A stretch of DNA of 64,000 bases, from positions 1-64,000 of the forward strand of contig NZ_RQEP01000012.1 of assembly GCF_004770055.1 (NCBI RefSeq), written 5' to 3'. A program made the translations under genes and the position numbers. Numbering within the stretch: position 1 is the first letter of the stretch; each line of letters starts with the position of its first letter. The notes beneath the pieces are model-generated. The model ran no database searches, was not told the DNA's origin, and worked only from the letters and a program-made list of their open reading frames with translations. The DNA is from Leptospira semungkisensis. Its GTDB lineage: Bacteria; Spirochaetota; Leptospiria; Leptospirales; Leptospiraceae. Of the stretch, positions 7,005 to 16,761 are shown in pieces.

Positions 7005-7685
7005 GGAGAGAGATTTAAAAATACTAATAATTTGTATAGTATATATTCCCCATCCCCGTACGTAGCTTCGCCCCTTGAGTCCCATGGGGCGCGAAAAAAA
7101 TCGTATATTAGAAAAATACGTCAAGCGGATTTGACTTTTATGGAGAGAATTTGACATTTTTGGCTTTCGAAAGAGGAGAATGTACGTTACGCATCTCTTC
7201 TTTTCATAGAACATATTCTTTAAGGAGCAGATAACGCTTTCGTTGAGAAAGATTCTTAATTAATTATTTAAAGATTACGAAAATGGAAAGTTATTTGGTT
7301 TTTTGCAGCGCGAAAAAGTTGAGTCTTCCTACTATCTGGCTCGTATTTGGGGAAAGTTCATGCAGAAAACTTCTATATAATGAAAACGTGATCTGTTTTT
7401 CTTTTGGGAGCGGGGAAGTTTTGTATTTTTTGGAAATTATTTTTCAACTGGCACAAGAATATTCGGAGTGGGCTTCCTTTGCCGGTTGATTTTGGTGAGC
7501 TGGATCCTTCCCCACCTAAGAAATACATCCTTTTGCTTACTCTTTTATTCCTTTCTGAGCCGTTTCTATTCCTTTTTTTGCTCAGAATCTGATTGAATTA
7601 TTTTCCGAAACCAGATAGCTTTGTTCTTCGAAATTCTTTATGCGTTTTAGAATTTCTTCAGTTTCGTTCTTTGTTCCGGTGTAGA
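7005..7685. other. Gene-poor interval between island and signalling operon
   Basis: About 680 bp. Two short overlapping plus-strand frames (7283-7489 and 7404-7592) have no ribosome-binding site or recognisable content and I do not call them. Visible structure: an inverted repeat CGCCCC (7069-7074)/GGGGCG (7086-7091), the 9-mer GCAGATAAC at 7227-7235 that also flanks the recombinase on its other side, and AACG/CGTT arms next to it. The signalling-operon promoter should be in the right half, but I cannot place it. Confidence 0.5.
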
Positions 7686-10151
7686 ATGGACCAATCCTCT
7701 TCTCCAAAGCCTGATTTTCGTCTTCTTTTCGAATCCTCCCCCGGACTCTATCTCATTCTCTCGTCTGAACTCAAGATCTTAGCCGTTACAGATGCCTACC
7801 TTAAGGCGACTCTTACCAAGCGGGAGGATCTTTTAGGCAAGGGCATCTTTGAGGCTTTTACCGACGATCCAAACGATCCTGAGGCCACCGGCGTCGCGAA
7901 CCTTCGCACTTCCCTCTTGCGCGTCTTGGAAAAGAAGGACTCGGACACCATGGCAGTCCAAAAATACTCCATACAACTTCCCGAGTCGGAAGGTGGCGGT
8001 TATCGTGAGAAATATTGGAGCCCGATCAATTCCCCCCTACTCGATACAAATGGCGAGGTCTCTTATATCATCCATAAGGTAGAAGATGTGACCGAGTTCG
8101 TTCAGCTTAAGCAGAAGGGCACCGAGCTCAGCAAGATCACTGAAGAATTGCAATCCCGCACGAATCAGATGGAATCCGAGATTATTAGTCGCTCTCTCGA
8201 ATTGCAGGAAAGCAATAAGAAGCTCCGTGAGGCTGAAAGGATCAAGAATGAATTCTTTGCAAACGTCTCCCATGAACTGAGGACTCCACTCACTTTGATC
8301 CTGGCTCCTTTAGAGTCTCTTCTTCTTTTGGAAAAGAGTTCTAGCCTCGGCCCGGAGCAAACGAAAAAACTCCATATCGTGCATAATAATTCGATCCGGC
8401 TTCTTCAATTAGTAAATAGTTTATTAGATTTTTCTAAATTTGAAGCTGGCAAGATGAAGGTCGAAAAGGAATCCGTTCCTGTCTGCAATCTTGTCCGCAC
8501 GATTCTAAGAGATTTCGAACCGGTCGCCTCGGAGAGGCAGATTCATATTGAGTCCGACCTGATCGCGTCTAATCCTTCTATCTCTATGGATCGTTATCTT
8601 TTCGAAAGGATCTTGTTCAATTTACTTTCCAACGCTTTGAAATTCACTCCTAAGGAAGGAAATATCTCCGTCCATCTTTCTTGGCAAAAAGGTGTCTTGA
8701 AATTAAGCGTGAAAGATTCAGGCATCGGGATCGCAGAGACTGATCTCGGCAAATTATTCCAAAAGTTCCAGCAAGTAGAAGGTTCTTCTACCAGGAAATA
8801 TGGTGGAACCGGACTCGGTCTCGCAATGGTGAAGGAATTCTCAGAGCTCTTAGGTGGCCAAGTTTCCGTTGAGAGTAAGGTAGGAGTTGGTAGCACATTC
8901 ACTATCGAAGTTCCGGCAGAAATGTTAGAGTCTTCTTCGAACGACAAGGATTTAGCCGGAAGTAAATTGGTCTCTTATTCCCCTAGATTTTATTCTTCCG
9001 AGTCGAACCAAGAAGAAGCTATTTCAGAAGAATCCGAGCTTCCTAAAGTACTTGTCTGCGAAGACAATGAAGACTTGGCTCGCTTTATTTCTTCTCTCTT
9101 GAGTCCTTTCTCCCGAGTGAAACTTGCTAAGGATGGTAAGGAAGGAATGAAGCATATTCATTCCTGGGAACCGGATCTAGTTCTTTCAGATGTGATGATG
9201 CCGGAAATGGATGGGATCGAACTCTGCAAGGCAATCAAGTCGGATCCTGTAGCTTCTAAGACGATCGTAATTCTTCTGACTGCTCTTACTCATAGAGAAG
9301 CAATGTTAAAAGGTTGGGAAGCTAAGGCAGATGAGTATCTATTCAAACCTTTCCATCCGGAAGAATTGATCACTCGCGTGAAGTCATTACTTTCCATGGC
9401 AGAAGATCGCAAAAAAACTATGGAGTCTATCGAACAGAAGAACTTCCAATTAGAATTTGCGAATGCTGAACTAGAGGCCTTCTCCTATTCAGTCTCTCAT
9501 GACCTGAGAGCTCCTCTTCGAGCCATTCAAGGCTATACCGAGATGCTGATCGAAGATTATAGTTCCGTAATGGATAAAGACGGGATCCGTTTCTTGAATG
9601 TTCTTATCGATTCCACCAAGAGAATGGAGAATCTAATCGATAATCTTTTAGAATTCTCTCGGGTGGGAAGAAAGGAACTCAAAGATTCTACTTTCGATCT
9701 GACAGAAGTAGCCGAATCCGTTGCAAACCAGATCCGAGATCAAATGCAAAAGAAGACGGAGATCATCATCCATCCGTTAGCGAAAGTGACTTCTGACAAG
9801 GATCTGATGTCTTATGTTTTCCAAAATCTTATCTCCAATGCAGTGAAATACTCTTCTAAGAAAGAAAATCCAAGAGTCGAAATCGGAGTCGCTCAAACCG
9901 AGAAAGGTAGAACCTTCTTCGTGAAAGATAACGGAGCCGGCTTCGATATGAAATACTATAATAGACTTTTTGGTGTATTCCAAAGATTGCATAGACAAGA
10001 TGAGTTCGAAGGGACCGGAGTCGGTCTTGCTATCGTTCATCGAATCGTCACTCGATATAAAGGTTCAGTTTGGGCCGAAGGCAAATTGGGCGAAGGCGCG
10101 TCATTCTATTTTACGATCGGAGGGACCAAGCAGGAAGCCATTGCTAGTTGA
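7686..10151 (+). CDS. Hybrid sensor kinase with two kinase cores (PAS-HK-receiver-HK)
   Basis: An 821-aa cytoplasmic protein from ATG 7686; a longer frame to 7593 has no supporting start signal. An N-terminal PAS domain (about 10-140) and a short coiled coil are followed by the first HisKA (SHELRTPLT, phospho-His about H196). Then come an HATPase (NLLSNALKF, DSGIGI, GGTGLGLAM), a receiver domain (LVCEDNED, phospho-Asp about D502 in LSDVMMPEMDG, Lys in FKPF), a second HisKA (SHDLRAPLRAIQGY, about H605) and a second HATPase (NLISNAVKY, DNGAGFD, GTGVGLAI). Both kinase halves keep their key residues. No membrane segment is seen. It is the first of four co-directional signalling genes. The second half resembles stand-alone phytochrome-type kinases and may have been added by fusion. 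Confidence 0.9.
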   Translation: MDQSSSPKPDFRLLFESSPGLYLILSSELKILAVTDAYLKATLTKREDLLGKGIFEAFTDDPNDPEATGVANLRTSLLRVLEKKDSDTMAVQKYSIQLPESEGGGYREKYWSPINSPLLDTNGEVSYIIHKVEDVTEFVQLKQKGTELSKITEELQSRTNQMESEIISRSLELQESNKKLREAERIKNEFFANVSHELRTPLTLILAPLESLLLLEKSSSLGPEQTKKLHIVHNNSIRLLQLVNSLLDFSKFEAGKMKVEKESVPVCNLVRTILRDFEPVASERQIHIESDLIASNPSISMDRYLFERILFNLLSNALKFTPKEGNISVHLSWQKGVLKLSVKDSGIGIAETDLGKLFQKFQQVEGSSTRKYGGTGLGLAMVKEFSELLGGQVSVESKVGVGSTFTIEVPAEMLESSSNDKDLAGSKLVSYSPRFYSSESNQEEAISEESELPKVLVCEDNEDLARFISSLLSPFSRVKLAKDGKEGMKHIHSWEPDLVLSDVMMPEMDGIELCKAIKSDPVASKTIVILLTALTHREAMLKGWEAKADEYLFKPFHPEELITRVKSLLSMAEDRKKTMESIEQKNFQLEFANAELEAFSYSVSHDLRAPLRAIQGYTEMLIEDYSSVMDKDGIRFLNVLIDSTKRMENLIDNLLEFSRVGRKELKDSTFDLTEVAESVANQIRDQMQKKTEIIIHPLAKVTSDKDLMSYVFQNLISNAVKYSSKKENPRVEIGVAQTEKGRTFFVKDNGAGFDMKYYNRLFGVFQRLHRQDEFEGTGVGLAIVHRIVTRYKGSVWAEGKLGEGASFYFTIGGTKQEAIAS

Positions 10152-10212
10152 TCGCGCTCCGGTGAATTCTTTATTTCCTTGAGTGCGTGCTGTCGCTTTC
10201 AAACATTGTCGC

Positions 10213-12738
10213 ATGGCTACGGAAGTCCAGACTCTCTTTTGGTTCAAATGGACACCGTATGCGATCCTCCCTATATTCAGTTTTTTTCTCTCCTTAATCA
10301 CACTTAGACTCGCGTTCAAGAATAGAAAGACTCCAGGTTCTCTTGAGTTTCTTTTCGTCTCGATCGGAATGACTCTCTACAGCTTCGGTTACTTCTGGGA
10401 GATCGTAAGTGCAGAACCGGAAAAGATCATTTTCTGGGATGACTTTCAATTCATTGGCTCGGATATTCTAATCGCCTCCCTTCCATTTCTATGTTTGAGA
10501 GTTGCCAATTTAGGAAAACTCATCCATCCGATCAGCATATCTCTTTTCACCATCATTCCTATTATCACTGAAGTCGTCGTCTGGTTCGGCAAAAAGGAAT
10601 GGATCCGCCCTTCTATTCGTTTCGATACTTCCGCTCCTTGGCTCGCTTTGATCTACGAATACGGTCCTTGGATGAATGTATTCGTGGTGAATTTTCTAGG
10701 AACCTTCTTACTTTGCATTCTAATCTTGACTTACGGTGCCTGGAGCCAAAGAGCATTTCACAGGATACGTAATCTGGTCTTTTTGATCGGTCTTTCCATT
10801 CCATTCGGAAGCCAACTTATGACAGCGGGAGGCTTCATTCCTTTCGTACATCCTAAGTTAGACATCTTTCCTCTCGCCGCAAGCTTCGCTCTTCTAATTT
10901 GGATGTACGGACTTTATTATTTTAGAATATTAGATCTGATCCCCATGGCCAGAAACCAGGTCTTCGAATGGATCCAAGACGCAGTGTTTGTTTTGAATCC
11001 AGAAGGGTTCCTGTTGGACTGCAATGTGGCCGCTCTCAATCTTTTAGGCACAGCAAGATTGAGAGGAGTGAAGAAATTATCGGAGTTACTACCAGAGTTA
11101 TCTTCCATATTAGATGAATGCTATCTCAGTCGAAAAGCAGGCGGAGAATGGAGGACCGGCGGCAAATACTACGATATCTCCATTCGTTTTCTGGAAGAAG
11201 AAGGCTCACATTTCAAGATAGTCGCTCTGAGAGATGTGACCCAAAGAGCTATTTCAGAGAGAAAGCTCTCCGAAAGAAGAGACGTTTTGCAGACGATCTT
11301 AGACTCGACTAGTGTTTTATTTTTGGTCTTGGACGGAGAAGGAAAACTCATCCTTCTAAACAGAGCATGCTTGCAGATCACAGGCTTTGACCTAATGGAG
11401 CTGGAAGGAAAAGTCTTTTGGGAAACTGTAATCCATCCTCAGGACAAGATTCGAGTCGCTAAAGTATTCGAGAGTCGCTTTGCGAAGAAGAGATTTCCTT
11501 CCCGCACAAGTATTCTACTTCAGACCAAGGATGGCAAGGCGCGTCATACAGCTTGGGAGCATAAGGAAGTACGGGATAAAGCGGGACTTCTTCAATATGT
11601 AATTTCTACCGGCACAGACACTACAGGTTTGGAAGAAGCCGAGATACGCATTGATACATTAAAAAGAGCGAATGAAGAGATCTTAGCAAAGAATGCGATC
11701 ATCGAAACGCAAAAGGCAGATCTCGAACAAGCAATCCAAAGCGTAAAGCGAACCCAAGCAAAATTGATCCAAGCTTCTAAGCTCGCCGACCTAGGCCAAC
11801 TCGCCGCAGGAATCGCTCATGAGATCAATAATCCCATCGGAGCTATCCAAGCCGCCGGGTATAATATTCTTTCTTATCTGCAAAGGGTAAAGACAGATCT
11901 GCGAACTTCCCTTTCCCGCTTATCCTTATTGTCCGACCAAGAATGGGATCTATTCGAGAAACTGATCGAAAAGGGAGTCTCCTCCAAGGAGATTTTGATC
12001 GGATTGGAAAGAAGAAGGATCCTCTCTTCTCTGAAAGAAGAGATGAAATCCGAAGAGATCTTATTTTCCGACGAGACCGCAGAGTTTTTCGTAGACTACG
12101 GAATTTCTTCCGGGTGGAAGGAGTTCCTTCCTATATTAAAAAATTCGAATTCTCGAAGCCTTCTTCCCTTCTTTCTGGATCTATTAGGACCGGAACAATG
12201 TGTGGACACGATTAAGACTGCCGTCGAGCGTTCTTCTAAGATCGTATACGCTCTTCGTAGTTTTGCGCATTTCGAATCGTCTCATAAAAAAAGGAAATTC
12301 TCCCTCAAGGAGAATATTGATACAGTCCTGACCTTATACCAAAATTTATTCAAACACGGGGTGGAAGTTTCGACGAGCCTGGATTCGGTTCAAGACTTTT
12401 TGGGATTTCCAGACGACCTTATGCATCTCTGGACCAATCTGATCATGAATTCCGTCCAAGCAATGAACTATAAGGGAAATCTGAATATCGAAGCTTCTCT
12501 GCAAGAAAAGGAAGTTCTTGTTTCGATCCGAGACAACGGGCCAGGGATTCCTCCGAATGTAGCCGACCAAGTATTCGAAGCATTCTTTACTACCAAACCA
12601 TTGGGAGAAGGATCCGGACTCGGTCTGGATATCGCGAAACGTATCGTTGAAAAACACCAGGGCAGGATCTGGTTCGAATCTTCTCCTGGAAACACAGTCT
12701 TTTATGTGGGGTTGCCTTTCGAGGTTAAATCCGAATGA
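10213..12738 (+). CDS. 7TM-PAS sensor histidine kinase
   Basis: I use ATG 10213 (MATEVQTLFWFKW); a GTG ten codons upstream is possible. The first 225 residues hold about seven hydrophobic helices, matching the N-terminal 7TM region of bacterial histidine kinases, so this is an inner-membrane sensor. Two PAS segments follow (about 245-340 and 360-465), then a coiled coil (KRANEEILAKNAIIETQKAD), HisKA with IAHEINNPIGAIQAA (about H536), and HATPase (NLIMNSVQAM, DNGPGI, GEGSGLGLDIAK). About 110 residues sit between the two halves of the kinase core, as in some cyanobacterial-type kinases. There is no receiver domain, so it needs a partner. The stop overlaps the next ATG by four bases. The repeat GAAGGAGTTCCTTC lies inside the insert at 12117. 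Confidence 0.9.
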   Translation: MATEVQTLFWFKWTPYAILPIFSFFLSLITLRLAFKNRKTPGSLEFLFVSIGMTLYSFGYFWEIVSAEPEKIIFWDDFQFIGSDILIASLPFLCLRVANLGKLIHPISISLFTIIPIITEVVVWFGKKEWIRPSIRFDTSAPWLALIYEYGPWMNVFVVNFLGTFLLCILILTYGAWSQRAFHRIRNLVFLIGLSIPFGSQLMTAGGFIPFVHPKLDIFPLAASFALLIWMYGLYYFRILDLIPMARNQVFEWIQDAVFVLNPEGFLLDCNVAALNLLGTARLRGVKKLSELLPELSSILDECYLSRKAGGEWRTGGKYYDISIRFLEEEGSHFKIVALRDVTQRAISERKLSERRDVLQTILDSTSVLFLVLDGEGKLILLNRACLQITGFDLMELEGKVFWETVIHPQDKIRVAKVFESRFAKKRFPSRTSILLQTKDGKARHTAWEHKEVRDKAGLLQYVISTGTDTTGLEEAEIRIDTLKRANEEILAKNAIIETQKADLEQAIQSVKRTQAKLIQASKLADLGQLAAGIAHEINNPIGAIQAAGYNILSYLQRVKTDLRTSLSRLSLLSDQEWDLFEKLIEKGVSSKEILIGLERRRILSSLKEEMKSEEILFSDETAEFFVDYGISSGWKEFLPILKNSNSRSLLPFFLDLLGPEQCVDTIKTAVERSSKIVYALRSFAHFESSHKKRKFSLKENIDTVLTLYQNLFKHGVEVSTSLDSVQDFLGFPDDLMHLWTNLIMNSVQAMNYKGNLNIEASLQEKEVLVSIRDNGPGIPPNVADQVFEAFFTTKPLGEGSGLGLDIAKRIVEKHQGRIWFESSPGNTVFYVGLPFEVKSE
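12117..12130 (+). repeat. 14-bp palindromic repeat, exact copy
   Basis: GAAGGAGTTCCTTC inside the 7TM kinase, read as Lys-Glu-Phe-Leu. It is the only exact copy left of 47 kb. Confidence 0.7.
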
Positions 12739-15722
12739 TCCTTTCTTTGCGTAGTCTTTTTACATTCGATCCAGGCTCACCTCTTTTAGTAGAAACATAC
12801 AATCCTTGGCTTGTAGTTCTTTCCGTACTCATTGCGATATTTGCCTCTTATATCGCCTTGCAAATTGTAGGACAAACTGTTCCCGAACATTCTCCTCCTT
12901 TGACCAAGTATTTGGTTCTAGCTGCAGGAAGCCTTGCATTGGGTTGCGGGGTATGGGCAATGCATTTTGTGGGAATGCTTTCCTTCTCTCTTTGCACTAC
13001 CGTAAAATACGATAAGACTCTCACTATTGTTTCCATGTTTCCGAGCTTGCTTGCCTCTGTGGTAGCACTCTCTTTCGTAAATCGTCCCAAGATATCTATC
13101 ACCGAATTAGTGTTAGGCGGAGTCTTAGTAGGCTCCGGGATCGGGACCATGCACTATACCGGAATGGCAGCCATGCAAATGGCAGCAGTCTTACGATACG
13201 ATCCTTGGTTCTTTTCCCTGTCCATCGTGGTCGCAGTCATTTTAGCAATCGCATCTCTTTGGGTAAGATTTGGCCTAGCAGGATTAAGACTGAGCTCTCA
13301 AAAACTTACTCTGATCGCTGCCTGCACCATGGGCCTTGCTATTTCAGGAATGCACTACACAGGAATGGTTTCCGCCAGATTCATAGGCACTCCGGAAACG
13401 GATCTGAACACTGCGTTCAACGACCCTACCTTTCTCGCACTTGCAATCTCTTCTACTACGATCTTGTTCACGTTATTCGCCTTTGCAGTGAACTGGTTTT
13501 TAAGATATAGAGTCTTAGTTCAAAATCTAAGAGCCAGCGAATCTAGATTAAGGACCATCATCACCACTGCGGTAGATGGGATTATGATCATAGATTACCA
13601 AGGAAGGATCAATGACTTCAATCCTTCTGCGGAGCTGATCTTCGGTTATAAAAGATCAGAAGTGATCGGAAAGAATATTAGGGAATTGATGCCAGATCCA
13701 TACTATTCCTCCAAAGGAACAGAACCTAAGTACTCTCTTAGTGCAGGATTTGCAAAGATCGTCGGCACAAGTAAAGAAGTGATCGGCCTGAGAAAGGATG
13801 GATCCGACTTCCCCATCCGTCTTGCAATCGGCCACGCAAGATTATCTGGGGAAGATCTCTTCGTAGGATTCGTAACAGATATCAGTGAAAGAAAGATGAT
13901 CGAATCTGCTCTCAAACAAAGCGAGCAACAGGTTCGATCCCTGATCGAAAATATTCCAGGCATCACGTATCGTTGTCTTCCTGGTAGAGATTGGAAGATT
14001 CTATTCATGAGCGATGCTTCCGAATCGATCACAGGATATCCTGCATCCGATTTTGTTCGCACAGAGCCGGCACGATCCTTCAAAGAGCTCGTTCATTTGG
14101 AAGACTTGCAGAGAATAGAAGAAGAAATCGATTCAGCCATATTTGAGAAGAGAGCCTTTACTCTAGAGTATAGGATCACCGATAAGAACGGCGATACCAG
14201 ATGGCTCTGGGGAAATGGATGCGGAGTCTACGGAGGAAATGGAGAAGTACTCTTTATAGACGGAGTCATTCTCGACATTACAGAACGCAGAAATATTGAA
14301 GAAGCACTTAGGACAGCAAAAGAAAAAGCAGAGCTAGCCGCAATTACCAAGACTTCTTTCTTGGCAAACATGAGCCATGAGATCCGCACTCCTATGAATT
14401 CTATTCTAGGTTTCACCGAAGTTCTTCTTTCTGAGAATTTGGAGAAGGAACATAGAACTCATTTGGAGACAGTCAAGAGCTCCGCAAAATCTTTATTAAG
14501 ACTTTTGAATGATATCCTGAATACCGCTAAATTAGAGAAAGGTGCGGTCGAGTTGGAGAGTATAGACTTCTCCCTATCCAAAGTGATCGCAGATTTAAAA
14601 TCCACACTTGGAATAAGTGCACGAAAGAAGAATCTAGAATTCGAAGTAATACAAGACCCTCTCCTATCCGAATATTACGTAGGAGATTCTCTCCGAATCA
14701 GACAGATCTTATTGAATCTGATCGGCAATGCAGTAAAATTCACCGAACATGGAAAGGTGACCTTACGAGTGGCGAAAGAAAATGAGTCCTTGCATTTCGC
14801 TGTCCAGGATACCGGAATAGGGATACGCGCAGATCGATTAGAAAAGATCTTCGAGCCATTTACTCAGGCGGATGTTTCTACCACCAGACGTTATGGGGGT
14901 ACAGGTCTTGGCACGACGATCTGCAAACAGTTAACCGAATTGATGGGTGGTCGGATCTGGGCCGAAAGTATATTAGGAAAAGGAAGTATATTTCATGTGC
15001 TCCTTCCATTAGAAGAAGGAAAACCTAGACAGGAGATCCATGCCCACAATCTGTTGAGTCTTCCTTCCCTTAAAATACTGGTAGTCGATGATATAGAAAA
15101 AAATACAGAGCTAGTAGAGCTTTTACTGAAAAACCAAGGGCATTCTGTCACAGTAGCGCATAACGGAGAAGACGCCGTAAAAAAAGTAGAGGCAGAGAAC
15201 TTCGATCTGGTACTCATGGACGTGCAAATGCCAGGCTTGGACGGTAGACAGGCCACCCGAGTCATTCGAATGCACGAGGCTCAGGAAAATACTCCGAGAA
15301 CTCCTATTCTTGCACTTACTGCTAGCGTATTTGAAGAGGATAAAAACTCCGCAATGGAAGCCGGTATGGACGGGTTTGTCGCGAAACCTGTAGAGTTAAA
15401 TCAAATGACTTTCGAAATCGCTAGAGTCTTAGGTTATTCTTCTAATGATAAAAAGATAGAGATCGAAGTAGAAGACGTTTCCGGTTCCGAATGGAATCCG
15501 CAAAGAGCGAATGAACTATATGAGTCACTTTCCGATTCCTTTAGAAGAGGATCCATCGAAGACGAGCATTTAGAAGAGTTTCTAAGTATGGCAAAGTCTA
15601 AAGCCGACGCTCAAGAGCTAAAAAAACTCAGAACAAAGATCGAACAATTTGAATTTGAAGAGGCAATCTCGATCTTAATCGGAATTGCAAACAATCTAGG
15701 ACTCGAGGAAAAGGAAAATTAA
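12735..15722 (+). CDS. MHYT-PAS hybrid histidine kinase
   Basis: A 995-aa membrane sensor. The N-terminal MHYT domain shows its three signature repeats (AMHFVGML, TMHYTGMA, GMHYTGMV) within about seven hydrophobic helices (residues 1-260). MHYT is proposed to bind copper and sense O2, CO or NO. Two PAS domains follow (about 270-390 with GRINDFNPSAELIFGY, and 395-525), then HisKA (ANMSHEIRTPMN, about H548), HATPase (NLIGNAVKF, DTGIGI, GGTGLGTTICKQL) and a receiver (LVVDDIEKN, phospho-Asp about D829 in MDVQMPGLDG, Lys in VAKPVE). About 90 helical residues end the protein, possibly a partner-docking tail. The ATG overlaps the previous stop by four bases and the downstream gene starts one base after its stop, so all are probably one transcript. 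Confidence 0.93.
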   Translation: MILSLRSLFTFDPGSPLLVETYNPWLVVLSVLIAIFASYIALQIVGQTVPEHSPPLTKYLVLAAGSLALGCGVWAMHFVGMLSFSLCTTVKYDKTLTIVSMFPSLLASVVALSFVNRPKISITELVLGGVLVGSGIGTMHYTGMAAMQMAAVLRYDPWFFSLSIVVAVILAIASLWVRFGLAGLRLSSQKLTLIAACTMGLAISGMHYTGMVSARFIGTPETDLNTAFNDPTFLALAISSTTILFTLFAFAVNWFLRYRVLVQNLRASESRLRTIITTAVDGIMIIDYQGRINDFNPSAELIFGYKRSEVIGKNIRELMPDPYYSSKGTEPKYSLSAGFAKIVGTSKEVIGLRKDGSDFPIRLAIGHARLSGEDLFVGFVTDISERKMIESALKQSEQQVRSLIENIPGITYRCLPGRDWKILFMSDASESITGYPASDFVRTEPARSFKELVHLEDLQRIEEEIDSAIFEKRAFTLEYRITDKNGDTRWLWGNGCGVYGGNGEVLFIDGVILDITERRNIEEALRTAKEKAELAAITKTSFLANMSHEIRTPMNSILGFTEVLLSENLEKEHRTHLETVKSSAKSLLRLLNDILNTAKLEKGAVELESIDFSLSKVIADLKSTLGISARKKNLEFEVIQDPLLSEYYVGDSLRIRQILLNLIGNAVKFTEHGKVTLRVAKENESLHFAVQDTGIGIRADRLEKIFEPFTQADVSTTRRYGGTGLGTTICKQLTELMGGRIWAESILGKGSIFHVLLPLEEGKPRQEIHAHNLLSLPSLKILVVDDIEKNTELVELLLKNQGHSVTVAHNGEDAVKKVEAENFDLVLMDVQMPGLDGRQATRVIRMHEAQENTPRTPILALTASVFEEDKNSAMEAGMDGFVAKPVELNQMTFEIARVLGYSSNDKKIEIEVEDVSGSEWNPQRANELYESLSDSFRRGSIEDEHLEEFLSMAKSKADAQELKKLRTKIEQFEFEEAISILIGIANNLGLEEKEN

Positions 15723-15723
15723 T

Positions 15724-16719
15724 ATGAGCAGTCTCGTCGATGTCCGGCCCAAAATACTAATTGTAGACGACGAGGCAACGAATCTACAGGTACTCAGGCA
15801 AATCTTACAAGACGAATATTCCCTCTTATTCGCCAAAGACGGCGCAAAGGCAATCGAACTAGCAATATTAGAAAAACCGAATTTGATCCTTCTGGACGTA
15901 ATGATGCCCGGAATGAGCGGACATGAGACCTGTAAGAAACTAAGAGTTGATCCGGCTACTTCTAGGATCCCGGTGATCTTTGTCACTGCCATGGCGGAAG
16001 AAGAAGACGAGACAGACGGTTTCGAATCCGGAGCCGTAGACTACATTACAAAACCAGTAAGTCCTGCGATTGTAAAGGCCAGGGTCCGCACTCATCTTTC
16101 CTTAGTACGAAATGACGAGTTAAAAGGAACTCGTCTTCAGATCATACAACGCTTAGGACTCGCAGCGGAATACAAGGACAATGAAACCGGTCTGCACGTA
16201 ATTCGAATGAGCCATTATTCCGAGACATTGGCCTCGGCTTTAGGCTATAGCCCCGAAGTCGCGGAGAATATCCTGAACGCCTCCCCTATGCATGATATAG
16301 GAAAGATCGGGATCCCCGATAGTATATTACAAAAACCTGGTAAACTCACTCCCGAAGAATGGGATATCATGAAGAAACATCCTAATATCGGAGCAGAGAT
16401 CATAGGAGATCATGATTCATTCCTATTGCAAATGGCAAAAAGCATCGCTCAAAACCATCACGAGAAATGGGACGGCTCAGGCTATCCGAACGGCTTAAAG
16501 GGCGACGAAATCCCAATGGAGGCTAGGATCGTGGCTTTGGCTGATGTATTCGACGCACTGACCACAGAAAGGCCTTACAAGAAAGCCTGGGAGATCCCAG
16601 ATGCAATCCAGTACATTCGAGATAACTCGGAAAAGCATTTTGATCCCGGTCTAGTACCTGTCTTTCTAGATTTAATGCCGAAGCTACTCGAGATCCGAGA
16701 ACGCTGGGCCGAAAAATAA
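15724..16719 (+). CDS. Receiver-HD-GYP cyclic-di-GMP phosphodiesterase (RpfG type)
   Basis: A 331-aa response regulator. The receiver (residues 10-125) has LIVDDEATN, phospho-Asp about D58 in LLDVMMPGMSG and the Lys in ITKPVS. The HD-GYP domain (about 145-325) has MHDIGKIGIPD (H190, D191), the KKHPNIGAEI helix and HHEKWDGSGYPNG, so all metal and substrate motifs are kept. It should hydrolyse c-di-GMP when phosphorylated. It ends the four-gene signalling operon and is the only obvious output module there, so the three kinases may converge on it. It begins directly after the MHYT kinase stop with an ATG at 15724. Confidence 0.93.
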   Translation: MSSLVDVRPKILIVDDEATNLQVLRQILQDEYSLLFAKDGAKAIELAILEKPNLILLDVMMPGMSGHETCKKLRVDPATSRIPVIFVTAMAEEEDETDGFESGAVDYITKPVSPAIVKARVRTHLSLVRNDELKGTRLQIIQRLGLAAEYKDNETGLHVIRMSHYSETLASALGYSPEVAENILNASPMHDIGKIGIPDSILQKPGKLTPEEWDIMKKHPNIGAEIIGDHDSFLLQMAKSIAQNHHEKWDGSGYPNGLKGDEIPMEARIVALADVFDALTTERPYKKAWEIPDAIQYIRDNSEKHFDPGLVPVFLDLMPKLLEIRERWAEK

Positions 16720-16743
16720 GGATCGAATTTTAGAAAATCGTAA

Positions 16744-16761
16744 AAAGCTTAGGTAAGCCTT
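16744..16761 (-). terminator. Terminator of the efp-mtn-SDR operon
   Basis: On the minus strand AAGGCTT, a 4-nt loop and AAGCTTT pair (one G-U), running into TTTT. It overlaps the stop codon of the dehydrogenase gene and lies between convergent genes. Confidence 0.5.

Noticed and set aside
7005..7214. N-terminal extension of the recombinase by 70 codons
   Set aside because: It is compositionally non-coding-like (low-complexity, no conserved pattern); the conserved protein begins near MAANIE.
7283..7592. Two overlapping short plus-strand frames
   Set aside because: No ribosome-binding site, no recognisable sequence, and they overlap each other in different frames.
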